From Minicystis rosea (lineage in GTDB: Bacteria > Myxococcota_A > Polyangia > Polyangiales > Polyangiaceae), in contig CP016211.1 of the NCBI GenBank assembly GCA_001931535.1, positions 372,001 to 436,000 on the forward strand: a stretch of 64,000 nt of DNA, given 5' to 3'. The notes under the pieces were generated by a model that was not told the DNA's origin, ran no database searches, and worked only from the letters and a program-made list of their open reading frames with translations. Of the stretch, positions 18,739 to 29,359 are shown piece by piece. The position numbers and the translations under genes were made by a program. Each line of letters starts with the position of its first letter. The stretch's first letter is position 1.

Positions 18739-19869
18739 TCAACGCACCTTGAGAGACGCCAGCGAGACGAGCGCGAGCAGGATGGAGATGATCCAGAACC
18801 GCACGATGATCTTCGGCTCGGCCCACCCCTTCTTCTCGTAGTGGTGGTGGATCGGCGCCATGAGGAAGATGCGCTTCCCCGTGAGCTTGAACGACGTCAC
18901 CTGCGTGATGACGCTGACGGTCTCGATGAAGAAGATGCCGCCCAGCACCACGCTGAGGAACTCGTTCTTGGTGCAGACCGCGAGCATCCCCAGGCCGCCG
19001 CCGAGCGCCAGCGATCCCACGTCCCCCATGAAGACCTGCGCTGGGTACGTGTTGTACCAAAGGAAGCCGATGCCCGCGCCGATGACGGATCCGCAGTAGA
19101 CGCTGAGCTCGCCGACGGAGGCGATCTTGGGGATGTCGAGGTAGTTCGCGATCGAGAAGCCGCCGATGGAGACGCCGGCGACGTAGGCCCAAATGAGGTA
19201 CGTGCCCGCGTTGATCATCACCGGGCCGATGGCGAGACCGTCGAGGCCGTCGGTGAGGTTCACCGCGTTGGACGTGGCCACCACGACGAAGAGCGCGAAG
19301 GGCAGGTAGACCCAGAGCGGCAGCGTGATCGAGTGCTTCGAGAAGGCCGCGAAGGGGATGGCGAGGTGCGTCTTGATCGCCAGCCAATCGGCCGGGAGCT
19401 TCGAGTTCGCGAGGAAGATGTACGCGATGGCCGAGCCGCCGATGAGCGTTTGACCGATGAGCTTGTAGCGTCCCGCGAGGCCGCCCGAGCTCTTCCAGCG
19501 GATCTTCAGGTAGTCATCGAGGTAGCCGATGACGCCATAGCCCGCGGTCACCGCGGTGGTGGCGAGCACGAAGGGGTTCTTGAGATCGGCCCACAGCACC
19601 GTGGGCAAGAGGAGCGAGAGCAGGATGAGCGCGCCGCCCATGGTGGGCGTGCCGGCCTTGACCTTGTGCGTCTCGGGGCCGACGGCGCGCACCACTTGGC
19701 CGATCTGCTTGCGGCGCAGCTCGCGGATGAACCACGGCGCGAGCAGGAACGTGAGCAGCATGGCCGTGATGGTGGCCATGATGGTCCGGAAGGGGATGTA
19801 CCGGAGGACGTTGAGCCAGGAGAGCCACGCGTAGTGGAACTTCAGCGGGTAGAAGAGCTCGTAGATCAA
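18739..19869 (-). CDS. mraY: MraY, phospho-MurNAc-pentapeptide translocase
   Basis: 376 aa, about ten membrane helices. Known role: transfers phospho-MurNAc-pentapeptide to undecaprenyl phosphate to give lipid I. Seen: KAGTPTMGGALILLSLLLP, GYLDDYLKIR with the catalytic Asp pair, NAVNLTDGLDGLAIGP, and near the C-terminus APIHHHYEKKGWAEPK, the family histidine motif. The start is an uncommon TTG at 19869: it gives the canonical N-terminus IYELFYPLKFHY, has GGGAGG upstream, and overlaps the murF stop (TTGA). The frame upstream overlaps murF and has no MraY similarity. Confidence 0.96.
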   Translation of the reverse strand: MIYELFYPLKFHYAWLSWLNVLRYIPFRTIMATITAMLLTFLLAPWFIRELRRKQIGQVVRAVGPETHKVKAGTPTMGGALILLSLLLPTVLWADLKNPFVLATTAVTAGYGVIGYLDDYLKIRWKSSGGLAGRYKLIGQTLIGGSAIAYIFLANSKLPADWLAIKTHLAIPFAAFSKHSITLPLWVYLPFALFVVVATSNAVNLTDGLDGLAIGPVMINAGTYLIWAYVAGVSIGGFSIANYLDIPKIASVGELSVYCGSVIGAGIGFLWYNTYPAQVFMGDVGSLALGGGLGMLAVCTKNEFLSVVLGGIFFIETVSVITQVTSFKLTGKRIFLMAPIHHHYEKKGWAEPKIIVRFWIISILLALVSLASLKVR

Positions 19870-21334
19870 AGGGAGTGCCCTCCCGCCCGGTCGTGGTCCG
19901 CGGCGAGCGCGTGAACGACGCGCTCGGTGCCGATGCTTCGCGATCCCTTCACCAGCACGAGATCGTTCGTGCGCAGGGCGAGCTTGACGAGGATGATGAT
20001 GTCGTCGACGCGTTCGGCGTGGGCGGCGCGCATGCCGCCTTCCACGGCGCGCGCGGCCATGCGCGGCGCCTCGCCGCCGCCGACGGTGAGCACCTCGGCC
20101 GCGCCGCTCGCGGCGGCCGCGCGGCCGACCTCGTCGTGGCCGGGGGCGCTCTCGATGCCGAGCTCCTTCATCTCGCCGAGCACGAGCACGAGCCGCCGGC
20201 CCGTGGCCCGTGCGATCTCGGCGGCGGCGCGGATCGACGCGCACGTGGAGGCCGGGTTCGCGTTGTAGGTGTCGTCGATCACCGCGAGCCCGCTCGCGAA
20301 CACGCGCGGCACGAGCCTCCCCGCGCCCGCGCCCACGTCGGCCCGCGCGAAGGCGTCCGCGCAGATCGCATCGGTGACGTGCGCGCCCATCGCGACCTCG
20401 GCGACCGCGACGGCGGCCGCGCACGCGAGCGCGCCGGCCTCGCCGAGCAGCGGGGTCTCGAAGGTGATCGCACCGAACGAGGGCCGCTCGAGCGTGAGCC
20501 GCGAGCTCGTCATGCCCACCGGCACGCGATCGACGATGCGCACGGCCGCACCTTCCACGCGGCCGTAGAGACAGCGGCGCGTCGCGGGCGAGCTCTGGAT
20601 CTGGGCGCGCACGCGGGCGTCGTCGCCGTTGCCGATGGCCACGCCGTCTTCGCGGAGGGCGCGGAAGAGCGCGCCTTTCTCGTGGGCGACGCCCTCGATC
20701 GAGCCAAGGCCTTCGGTGTGCGCGGCCGCCACGAGCGTGACCACGCCCGCGTCGGGCTCGGCGATGCGGCACAGCTCGGCGATCTCGCCGGGCAGGTTCA
20801 TCCCCATCTCGACGACGGCGAAGTGATGCTTTGGTTCGAGGCCGAAGAGCACCATGGGCACGCCCACGCGGTTGTTGAGGTTGCCCGCGGTGCCGTGGAC
20901 CTCGCCGGGGAAAATCGCTTCGAGGAGCGCCGACACCGCGACGCGCGTGGTGGTCTTCCCAGCCGAGCCGGTGATGCCGACGACGGCGCGGCGGCCGCCG
21001 AGCGCGCGCCAGCGACGCGTGTGCGCGCGGGCCAAATCTCCGAGCGCCACGAGCGTGTCGGGCACCCGCACGATGGCGAGGCCGGCTGGCGCCTCGACCT
21101 CGCGATCCACGATCGCGAGCGCCGCGCCCTTCTCGCGCGCGGCCGCGAGGTGCGCGTGCCCATCGTGAACCTCACCGCGTAGCGCCACGAAGCAAGCGCC
21201 TTCGGTGATGGCGCGCGTGTCGGTGGAGACGGCAGTCACCTCCTCGACGTTGCCGTGCGCGAGCGAGCCGCCCGTCGCATCGAGGATCTCGGCGAGCGTG
21301 AATCCAGCGTGATTCTGGGGGATCGGCGTGGCCA

Positions 21335-21335
<1 letters not shown>
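19866..21335 (-). CDS. murF: MurF, UDP-MurNAc-tripeptide--D-Ala-D-Ala ligase
   Basis: 489 aa. Known role: adds the D-Ala-D-Ala dipeptide to UDP-MurNAc-tripeptide. Seen: N-terminal substrate domain with VSTDTRAITEGACFVALRGE, ATP loop VGITGSAGKTTTRVAV (residues about 119-134), GNLNNRVGVPMV, EMGMNLPGEIAEL, and the C-terminal DDTYNANPASTCASI and LVKGSRSIGTERVV. Its ATG shares a base with the murE stop (TGATG), and its stop overlaps the mraY TTG. A ddl gene to supply the dipeptide is not in the window. Confidence 0.97.
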
Positions 21336-22923
<1,588 letters not shown>

Positions 22924-22927
<4 letters not shown>

Positions 22928-25005
22928 GTCGATGGCTCGAAGACGAGCTTGATCGCGGATCCCTTGGGCAGCACGCTCCCTGCAGGGGGCTGTTGTTTGG
23001 TGAGCCGGCCGCTGCCCTCGACCGACGGCACGAGGCCGAGCCCGATCGCCGTCTTCACCGCCTCGCGCACGGGGAAACCGGCGAAGTCCGGCACCTTGGC
23101 CTCGCCCGCTCGCACGGGGATCGAAGGTGTGGGCGGCGTCGCCGAGGCGGGCGCCTTGGCATCGTTCACGGCCTTGTAGGTGCTCGCCGCGACGTCGGCG
23201 TCTTTCGCGCGCTCCGAGATGTCCGAGAGCTTCATCGGCACCGTCCCGCGCGGCGTCACGCCGAGGTAGCGCAGCGCGCTTTCGCCGATGCGACGGAACA
23301 CCGGACCGGCGACCGAGCCACCGGCGTGCGTGCCGCCGAGCGGCTCGTCGAGCACCACCGCGATCACGAGGCGCGGCTTCTCCGCGGGCACGAAGCCCGT
23401 GAAGGACGCCACGTAGTGCGTGTCGCTGTACTTGTGCGTGGCCGGATCGATCTTCTGCGCGGTCGCCGTCTTGCCGGCCACCTTGAAGCCCGGGATGGCC
23501 GCCTCGACGCCGGTGCCTTCGCCTTCGGTCACCGCGACCAACATCTCGGAGAGCATTTGCGCGACCGAAGCGGGCACCACATCGCGGCGCACGTGCGGCG
23601 TCGCCTCCGACAGCGTCACGTTGCTGCCGTCGGCCACGCGCTTCACCAGGATGGGCTCGAGCAGGCGGCCGTTGTTGGCGATCGACGCCATGGCCATCGC
23701 CATCTGCAGCGTCGTCACGCTGATGCCTTGTCCGTACGCCGCCGTCGCCGTCTCGACCTGCACCCATGGGTGCCCGTGCGGCCGCAGCACGCCCATCGAC
23801 TCGCCGGGGAAGGGCACGCCGGTCGGGTCACCGAACCCGAAGCGGCGGAAGCCCTCGTAGAGCCTCGATTCGCCGAGCCCGAGCGCGATCTTGGCCGCGC
23901 CGATGTTCGACGAGATGCTGAGGATCTGCGTCACCGTCAGCCACTTGGAGATGTGCGTGTCGTGGATGACGACGTTGTCGATCGCCATCGTCCCCGCCTC
24001 GCAATAGATGGAAGCGTCGGGCGCCACGCTCTTGTTCGCCAGCGCGGTGGCCACGGCGAACACCTTCATCACGCTGCCCGGCTCGAAGCGATCGACGATG
24101 GCGCGGTTCCTCCGCGCGTCCGGATCGGCCGACGAATAGTCGTTGGGGTTGTACCCGGGGGCGCTCGCCAGCGCGAGGACCTCGCCCGTCTGCGGATCGA
24201 CCACGACCACCGCGCCGCCGAGGGCCTCGTACGTCTTCATCGCCGCCGAGAGCTCGCGCTCCGCGGTGAACTGGATGCCCTTATCGATGGTCAAATAGAC
24301 GTTGTGCCCGGCGAGCGCCTGCTCGTCCTCCACGCCCTCGGAGAAGAGGAGGCGCCCCGCGCGATCGCGGAGGCCGTGTACCTCGGAGACGTGCCCCTTG
24401 AGCTCGTGCTCCAGCGAGAGCTCGAGCCCCTCGCGCCCGTCACCGTCGGGTGACACGAAACCGATGAGCGGCCCGGCGAGCTCGCGGTTCGGATAGAAGC
24501 GCCGGCCCTCGCCCTCGATCTGGAGGCCCATGATCGGGTAGCGCTGGTTCTTGTCCGAGAGCGCGCGGAGGTTCAAAACCTCCTGCTCGGAGATGCGGCG
24601 CTTGAGCCAGGCGAAGCGGCGGCGGCGCTTGATCTTGTCGGCCACCTCGGCGACCGGCAGATCCACGGCCGCGGCGATGCGCTCCGCGTACTGCTGCGCG
24701 CGCATGTTCACGTACTTCTGATCGAGGCCGCGGAGCATCTCGACCGCGTCGATCGACACGCTCGGCACCTCGACGCTCTCGGCGAGCGGGGTGCCGTTGC
24801 GATCGTAGATCGTCCCGCGCTTCGGCTGGATGTGGAGACGCCGCTGCCGCTGGCGCTCGGCGAGCTCCAGCCACTGATCGCCGTCCTCCACCTGCACGCG
24901 GTACGCGCCCGACACGATGGCGCCGAGCCCGAGGCCCATGAGGCCGCAGAGCATGCCCATGCGGATGCGAATCCACCGGGCGCGCGCGGGATCGAGGTTC
25001 CTCAC
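22924..25005 (-). CDS. ftsI: FtsI (PBP3-type) septal transpeptidase with PASTA domain
   Basis: 693 aa. Known role: class B penicillin-binding protein that cross-links septal peptidoglycan with FtsW. Seen: short cytoplasmic N-terminus, one membrane segment (about 17-37), the dimerisation domain beginning RGTIYDRNGTPLAES, the transpeptidase domain with nucleophile motif SVMK (Ser311), SSN (365-367), and a third motif KTATAQK (512-518) where KTG is usual, and one PASTA domain in the last 56 residues (VPDFAGFPVREAVKTAIGLG). The Ala in place of Gly in the KTG motif is noteworthy. ATGA overlaps join it to both ftsL and murE. Confidence 0.96.
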
Positions 25006-25370
25006 CGCGGGCCTCCATCGGCAGGCGCGCCGGCGTCGGTGGCCTCGGGCGTCGCGGGCTCGTCCTTGGGCTCCTCGCTCGGCGCGCGCGGCGCGTATCC
25101 CTTGAGCGCGATCACCCGCTCCGGCGGCGGCGGCGTCATCCCGAGCAGCGTGCGCGCCACGTGCTCCACGCGCTGCGGCGTCTCTTGGCTGGCCGCTTCC
25201 AGCGAGAGCACGCGCTTCACCTCGCGCAGGCGCGCCTGCTCGGCGCGCGCCTTGCCCAGCTTGTAGCCGAGATCGACCGTCCGCCCGCGCAGGGCGAGGT
25301 GCACGACGAACGCGGCCACGGTGGCGATCACCGCGACGGTCCAGAGCGCGACGAAAGGTCGCTGCTTCAT
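25002..25370 (-). CDS. ftsL: FtsL-like division protein
   Basis: 122 aa. Seen: a short basic N-terminus, one membrane segment (residues about 7-25), then a charged coiled-coil-like stretch (LGYKLGKARAEQARLREVKR) and a Pro/Glu/Ala-rich tail. Known: FtsL is a small bitopic protein with exactly this layout, found between rsmH and ftsI, and it forms a complex with FtsB and FtsQ that activates FtsWI. The call rests on position and topology because FtsL sequences diverge strongly. It starts one base after the rsmH stop and its stop overlaps the ftsI start. The long disordered C-terminal tail (about 35 residues) is unusual. Confidence 0.85.
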   Translation of the reverse strand: MKQRPFVALWTVAVIATVAAFVVHLALRGRTVDLGYKLGKARAEQARLREVKRVLSLEAASQETPQRVEHVARTLLGMTPPPPERVIALKGYAPRAPSEEPKDEPATPEATDAGAPADGGPR

Positions 25371-25371
25371 C

Positions 25372-26376
25372 TCAGGCCTCGGCCTCCGGCTCGCCCCAGT
25401 CCTCGCTCGAATCGGGCGCCGCGTCGTACAGCCCCTCTGCGCCTTCGGAGAGCCGCTCGGCCGCGCGCAGCTTGGCGCTGCGGGCCCGCGGGTTGTCCTC
25501 GATCTCCTCGTCGCCGGCCACGATCGGCTTCTTGGTGAGGGGCCGCCACAGCGAGCGATCGCGCATCGCCCGCTTCACGAGCCGGTCCTCCAACGAGTGG
25601 AACGAGATGATGGCCAGCACGCCGCCCGGGCTCACCAAGCGCGGCGCCGCCGCGAGGATCTGCTCGAGCTCGGACAGCTCGCCGTTCACCGCGATGCGCA
25701 GCCCCTGGAAGGTCTTGGTCGCCGGATCGACCCCGCCGTGCCGCGCCGGGCCCACGGCCCGCACCACGGCGCGCCGCAGATCGAGCGTCGTCGCGAGCTC
25801 GCCCGCGGCCCACGCCTGCTTGATGCAGCGGGCGACGCGGCGCGAGCGCCGCTCCTCGCCGTACTTGTAGATCACGTCGGCCAGCTCGTCGTCGTCGAGC
25901 CGGGCGATGAGCTCGAGCGCCGTCTCGCCCGTGCTCCGATCCATGCGCATGTCGATCGGCCCTTCGCCGCGGAAGCTCATCCCGCGGGCGGCGTCGTCGA
26001 GCTGCATGGAGCTGAGGCCGATGTCGGCCAAGATCCCATCCACCTGGGTCACCCCGAGGCGGCCGAGGTGGTGCTCGATCTCGCCGAAGCGACCGTGGAC
26101 GAGGGTGACCCGATCCTTGAACCGCTCCAGGCGGGCGCTGGCGAGGGCCAGGGCGCCGGCGTCGCGGTCGAGGCCGATGACCCGTGTACCCGGCACCTCC
26201 AGGATGGCCTCGGTGTGGCCGCCGGCGCCGAGGGTGGCGTCGACGTAGAGGCCGCCTTCCTTGAGGGCGAGGGCGGAAACCACCTCGTCGCGCAGGACGC
26301 TCACGTGGGGCGACCGCGGCCGGGGAGGGGTCGAGGGAGGGGGCAAACGCATGGGGACGATGTTCTCGACGTTCAT
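25372..26376 (-). CDS. rsmH: RsmH, 16S rRNA C1402 N4-methyltransferase (MraW)
   Basis: 334 aa. Known role: SAM-dependent N4-methylation of C1402 in 16S rRNA, near the P site. Seen: HVSVLRDEVVSAL, SAM-binding DATLGAGGHTEAIL (around residue 45), VDGILADIGLSSMQLDD, the long substrate insertion with ALELIARLDDDELADVIYKY, and the C-terminal IISFHSLEDRLVKRAMR. Start ATG 26376 overlaps the mraZ stop (ATGA); the same frame upstream runs through mraZ and is not coding. The Glu/Asp-rich C-terminal tail (about 20 residues) extends past the usual end. Confidence 0.97.
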   Translation of the reverse strand: MNVENIVPMRLPPPSTPPRPRSPHVSVLRDEVVSALALKEGGLYVDATLGAGGHTEAILEVPGTRVIGLDRDAGALALASARLERFKDRVTLVHGRFGEIEHHLGRLGVTQVDGILADIGLSSMQLDDAARGMSFRGEGPIDMRMDRSTGETALELIARLDDDELADVIYKYGEERRSRRVARCIKQAWAAGELATTLDLRRAVVRAVGPARHGGVDPATKTFQGLRIAVNGELSELEQILAAAPRLVSPGGVLAIISFHSLEDRLVKRAMRDRSLWRPLTKKPIVAGDEEIEDNPRARSAKLRAAERLSEGAEGLYDAAPDSSEDWGEPEAEA

Positions 26377-26822
26377 AGGCGGAGCTGTTCCATCGCGGTC
26401 TTGAAGCTCGCGAGCTCGGCCTCGGACATCGACTGCGCCGCCTGCCAGCGCTCCTTGGACCAGAGCTCGGCCGTCCTTCCCATCCCCGCCCAGATCACGT
26501 CCTTGGACAGCTCGGCGTGATCTCGAAGCGTGGGCGGAACGAGGATGCGCCCCTGTTTGTCGAGCTCGCACTCGACGGCCGCCGACAGGTACATCCGCCG
26601 GAAGGCCACGACGTTCGGCTCGAATTGCGGCATTTCCGCGATCTTCGCCTCCAGCTCCTCCCAGTGGCGCATCGGGTAGAGGTGCAGGCAGCGGTCGAAG
26701 AGCGCGCGGGTGAGCACGAGCCGCATGTCGTTCCCCGCAGCCAGAACGTCGCGAAAACGCGAGGGGAAGCTGGTGCGCCCCTTCGCGTCGATCGCGTGTT
26801 CGAACTGCCCGCGGAACATCAT
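26373..26822 (-). CDS. mraZ: MraZ, AbrB-fold regulator of the dcw cluster
   Basis: 149 aa. Known role: ring-shaped DNA-binding protein of the SpoVT-AbrB fold that represses its own dcw operon by binding repeats in front of mraZ. Seen: two tandem AbrB-like units, the first FRGQFEHAIDAKGRTSFPSR at the N-terminus and the second ECELDKQGRILVPPTLRD around residue 85. Two ATG codons in a row (26822, 26819) are possible starts; the second gives the most common N-terminus, MFRG. It is the first gene of the minus-strand run, and a matching operator and promoter lie upstream. Confidence 0.95.
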   Translation of the reverse strand: MMFRGQFEHAIDAKGRTSFPSRFRDVLAAGNDMRLVLTRALFDRCLHLYPMRHWEELEAKIAEMPQFEPNVVAFRRMYLSAAVECELDKQGRILVPPTLRDHAELSKDVIWAGMGRTAELWSKERWQAAQSMSEAELASFKTAMEQLRL

Positions 26823-26921
26823 GGCTTGGCATCCGGTCTCGACCCGACCCCCGGGTCAGCTCCGGGGGCTCGTCTCCGCGGGCCGGCCGAGGCCGGGGTC
26901 AGTAGCGGGCCGGTGATGCTT

Positions 26922-26947
26922 GGCCCTTCTTGCCACTTCTTCCCACA
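26922..26947 (-). promoter_or_regulatory. predicted MraZ operator
   Basis: On the minus strand three units follow each other at 10-base spacing: TGGGA, TGGCA and GGGCC, each separated by AGAAG. MraZ of other bacteria binds TGGGN direct repeats spaced by five bases in front of mraZ, so this fits autoregulation. The array lies just downstream of the predicted transcription start, where bound MraZ would block elongation or promoter escape. Confidence 0.7.
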
Positions 26948-26957
26948 GAGCCTGGCC

Positions 26958-26986
26958 ACGCTACGGAGGGGGGTCCGAAGAGTCAA
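26958..26986 (-). promoter_or_regulatory. predicted sigma70-like promoter of the dcw cluster
   Basis: On the minus strand TTGACT (26981-26986) is 17 bases from TAGCGT (26958-26963). The predicted start, near 26951, leaves a leader of about 130 bases before mraZ. The -35 box is good and the -10 box weak; position directly above the MraZ operator supports it. Confidence 0.55.
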
Positions 26987-28285
26987 CAGTTTGGCCATTT
27001 CCGGCCATCTGACATATGGGCAAATGTGGGATGAGTGCCCGCCCGGCCCAGCGAAAACCCTGCAAGAACATAGGGTTTGGGGCCCGGTGGGCTCCCGTGG
27101 AGGCGGGGTGGGGGAGAGTGGTGAGCCGAAGCCTGATTTAGGGGCTTGACGGACGGGGCAAACCTTGCGGATCGTACGCTGGGCCACTCGCTTCTCCGCG
27201 CGACCCTCCGCCCGGTCCGGTCATGGGCTCCGTTGGAGCGGCAAACGCCGCACGAAACGCCACCGTCGCGTTCCGCTACGCCGAGCCCCGCCGCCCCCAC
27301 CCGAGCCCCACCGCCCACCGGCGCGCACGGACCGATCGCCCTCGCTCAGCGACCGGGGCGCATGGAAACGAGGGCTTCGACCCGCTTCCATATGCGCTTC
27401 GATGAGGCTGGAACCGGGGATGCCCGGGCTCGGTCGAGCGCCTTCACGCCCCTCGAGCGCGCACCGACTCATCCATCCGAAGCGGTTCACCTCGGCCTTT
27501 TCGCCGGCTTTCGCCGAGAAAATCCAACGCCTCCATGCACGTCGCTGGACCTCGCTGACTCATGTCCGAGGACTGTCGTTCGGCAACGACGCCCCTCTGC
27601 TCACCCTAAGGTGGTCGAACGTGGCGGGTGCCGACCGAGGTTCGACCCGCAGTGGAGGAAAGTGGAGGGCGCGGACCGGCGGCCGACCCGCGGTGGAAGA
27701 AAGTGGTGGGCGCCGAGGTGAAGCAGGGTGGCGGGCACCGACCCAGGGCCAGCTCGTGGTGGAGCATGGCCCACGGCGCGGTGGAGCGGAGTGGCAGGCG
27801 CCGACCAAGGCCGGTCCGCGATGAGATGAGAGGAGAGCGACGACGCCGGCCGGGACCATCGGGCGGCAACGGCGCGCGCTCCGTCCTGGGGGAGGAAGTG
27901 GGAGGCGTAAGCCGTGGAGGGCCGAATGCCGCCCTCGCGAGCTTTGCCCTCGTTTCGTCGCTTCTTTTGCGCGTCCGAAACCCTCCGCCGCGCGCTTGAA
28001 CCGTATTCCCCGCTGATTTGAAGCACCCGTTTTCGGGCTCCAAAACGGCCTGGCCCGGGGCCCATCGGCAAGTGGCTGAAATCAAAACCAAATAGGGTGC
28101 CCGCCGAGGCCATCGGGCTCGCGGCGGAAGCTTCCGGACGGCGGCGGAAGGTTCAGGGCGAGCACGTCGAGCTTCCAAATGGTGTCGTCGAGGCACGGTC
28201 GAGCGCACGACGGCTTCGAAGAGGGAGGAACGGAAATCGGCGCCCCGGAACGCAACTCCGGTCAGGGCCCAGTCGATGAGCGATC
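26987..28285. other. gene-poor region upstream of the dcw cluster
   Basis: About 1.3 kb between the divergent mraZ and Rpn-like genes. Open frames in it are short, Arg/Pro-rich and mutually overlapping, and none resembles a protein. It contains the degenerate repeats at 27611-27830 and a small hairpin (CCGTTTT paired with AAAACGG near 28030). It could be decayed coding sequence, a structural spacer, or hold an unrecognised RNA; I see no gene. Confidence 0.5.
27611..27830 (+). repeat. degenerate ~41-bp tandem repeat array
   Basis: Units begin gtggtcgaacgtggcggg (27611), gtggaggaaagtggaggg (27652) and gtggaagaaagtggtggg (27693), spaced 41 bases; the first two end with gacccgc. Further diverged copies with gtggagc...gtggcaggcgccgacc follow to about 27830. 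The period is not a multiple of three, so the array is not a protein repeat. Confidence 0.6.
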
Positions 28286-29179
28286 ATGCGGCTTCGGTTC
28301 GACCAGCTTGGCAAGCAGATCGGGAAGGAAGCGCTCACGCCCTCGGGGCTCACCATCGCGCACGACGAGATCGCGCACGACGCCCAGCAAGCCGACCTCC
28401 GGCACGAGCCGGATCCCAGCCGCGAAGCGGAGCGGGTGCGTCTCGGGCTTCTCGGGCGCTTCGCGGCCACGGTGTGCCTCATCGAGCTCTACGGCCACCC
28501 ACCCGACAAGGACGAGGTGCTCGCCTGCGTGGGCAAGCTCATCGCCTTTCGCCAGAAGCGTGTGCGCCTGGCTCGGGCGCGCACGACGAGCGCGCCGTTC
28601 GCGGAGCCGTTTCTATGGATCATCGCGGCGGGACGGCCGACGACCGTTCTGGCCGAGCTCGGAACCCTCCCCGCCCCGGACTGGCCCGCGGGGGTCTACC
28701 TCGCGCCCAGCCTCCTGCGCACCGGGCTCGTCGTCGCGAGCGAGCTGCCTCGCGAGCGCTCCACCGTGCTCGTCCGCTTGATGGTGGCGGGCCCGCTCCT
28801 CTCACGCGCCATCGCGGACCTGTCCGCGCTGCCCGCCGACGCGCACGAGCGCGCCTTCGCCGAGCCGATTCTGCTAAATCTAAGACATGTCCTCGGCACG
28901 GAGCCGACCCGGACCTCCGAAGAGCAGGAGTTCATCGTGACCATGCAGGAGTACTGGAAGCAGGCGCGACAGGAGTTGCTCGACGCGGGGCGCGATGCGG
29001 GGCGTGCGGAGGAGGCCGCGCGGGCCGTGCTCACCGTGCTCCGCGTGCGCGGCATCGCCGTGCCGGACTCCGCGCGCGAGCGGATCCTCGCGCAGAAGGA
29101 TCCGTCGCTCTTGGAGCGCTGGCACGAGAAGGCCATCGTGGCGTCGTCGATCACCGAGGTGCTCGACGAGCCGAGCTGA
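28286..29179 (+). CDS. Rpn/PD-(D/E)XK-like family protein with DUF4351-like tail
   Basis: 297 aa. Seen: N-terminal FDQLGKQIGKEALTPSGL, then EAERVRLGLLGRFAATVCLI, a central part with hydrophobic strands (PFLWIIAAGRPTTVLAEL, GVYLAPSLLRTGLVVASELP), and a C-terminal segment RILAQKDPSLLERWHEKA that looks like the DUF4351-type tail of Rpn (recombination-promoting nuclease/transposase-like) proteins. I recognise the whole layout as a family with many copies in myxobacterial genomes; this is memory of the family and not a search. The usual PD-(D/E)XK residues are not obvious, so nuclease activity is doubtful. It stands alone beside the gene-poor region, which fits a mobile or expanded family. Confidence 0.6.
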   Translation: MRLRFDQLGKQIGKEALTPSGLTIAHDEIAHDAQQADLRHEPDPSREAERVRLGLLGRFAATVCLIELYGHPPDKDEVLACVGKLIAFRQKRVRLARARTTSAPFAEPFLWIIAAGRPTTVLAELGTLPAPDWPAGVYLAPSLLRTGLVVASELPRERSTVLVRLMVAGPLLSRAIADLSALPADAHERAFAEPILLNLRHVLGTEPTRTSEEQEFIVTMQEYWKQARQELLDAGRDAGRAEEAARAVLTVLRVRGIAVPDSARERILAQKDPSLLERWHEKAIVASSITEVLDEPS

Positions 29180-29182
29180 TGG

Positions 29183-29338
29183 TCACTGCGGCCTGACCGG
29201 CTCGGCGAGCTTCTTCGGCTTCTGCTTGCGCACGGGCGCCTTACGCGTCGCGAGGCCGAGGCGGATCAAGTAGACGCGCTTCTTCACGACGGCGCGGGCC
29301 GTCGTCGACCACTCGTCGTACCAAGCGCGCAGCTCCAC
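29183..29338 (-). pseudogene. C-terminal fragment of an unknown protein
   Basis: An in-frame 51-codon stretch (possible GTG start 29338, TGA stop 29183-29185) reads VELRAWYDEWSTTARAV, then RVYLIRLGLATRK and a Lys/Pro-rich tail. The Trp-rich helix plus LIRLGL pattern reads like the end of a larger protein. Upstream in the same frame lies a stop shared with the PHP gene, so no longer product exists. It sits between the Rpn-like gene and the PHP gene and is probably a decay remnant; a genuine micro-protein cannot be excluded. Confidence 0.4.
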
Positions 29339-29359
29339 GAGCGCGTGCCGGCGCGCCGC

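Noticed and set aside
17446..19914. 822-codon open frame on the plus strand across murD and mraY
   Set aside because: Composition is Arg/Asp/Glu/His-rich with no domain; it is the antisense shadow of clearly conserved minus-strand genes in GC-rich DNA.
27611..27830. CRISPR array
   Set aside because: Units are contiguous, degenerate, without unique spacers, and no cas gene is near.
28276..29196. second frame overlapping the Rpn-like gene
   Set aside because: Arg-rich and without family pattern; the frame from 28286 matches the family along its whole length.
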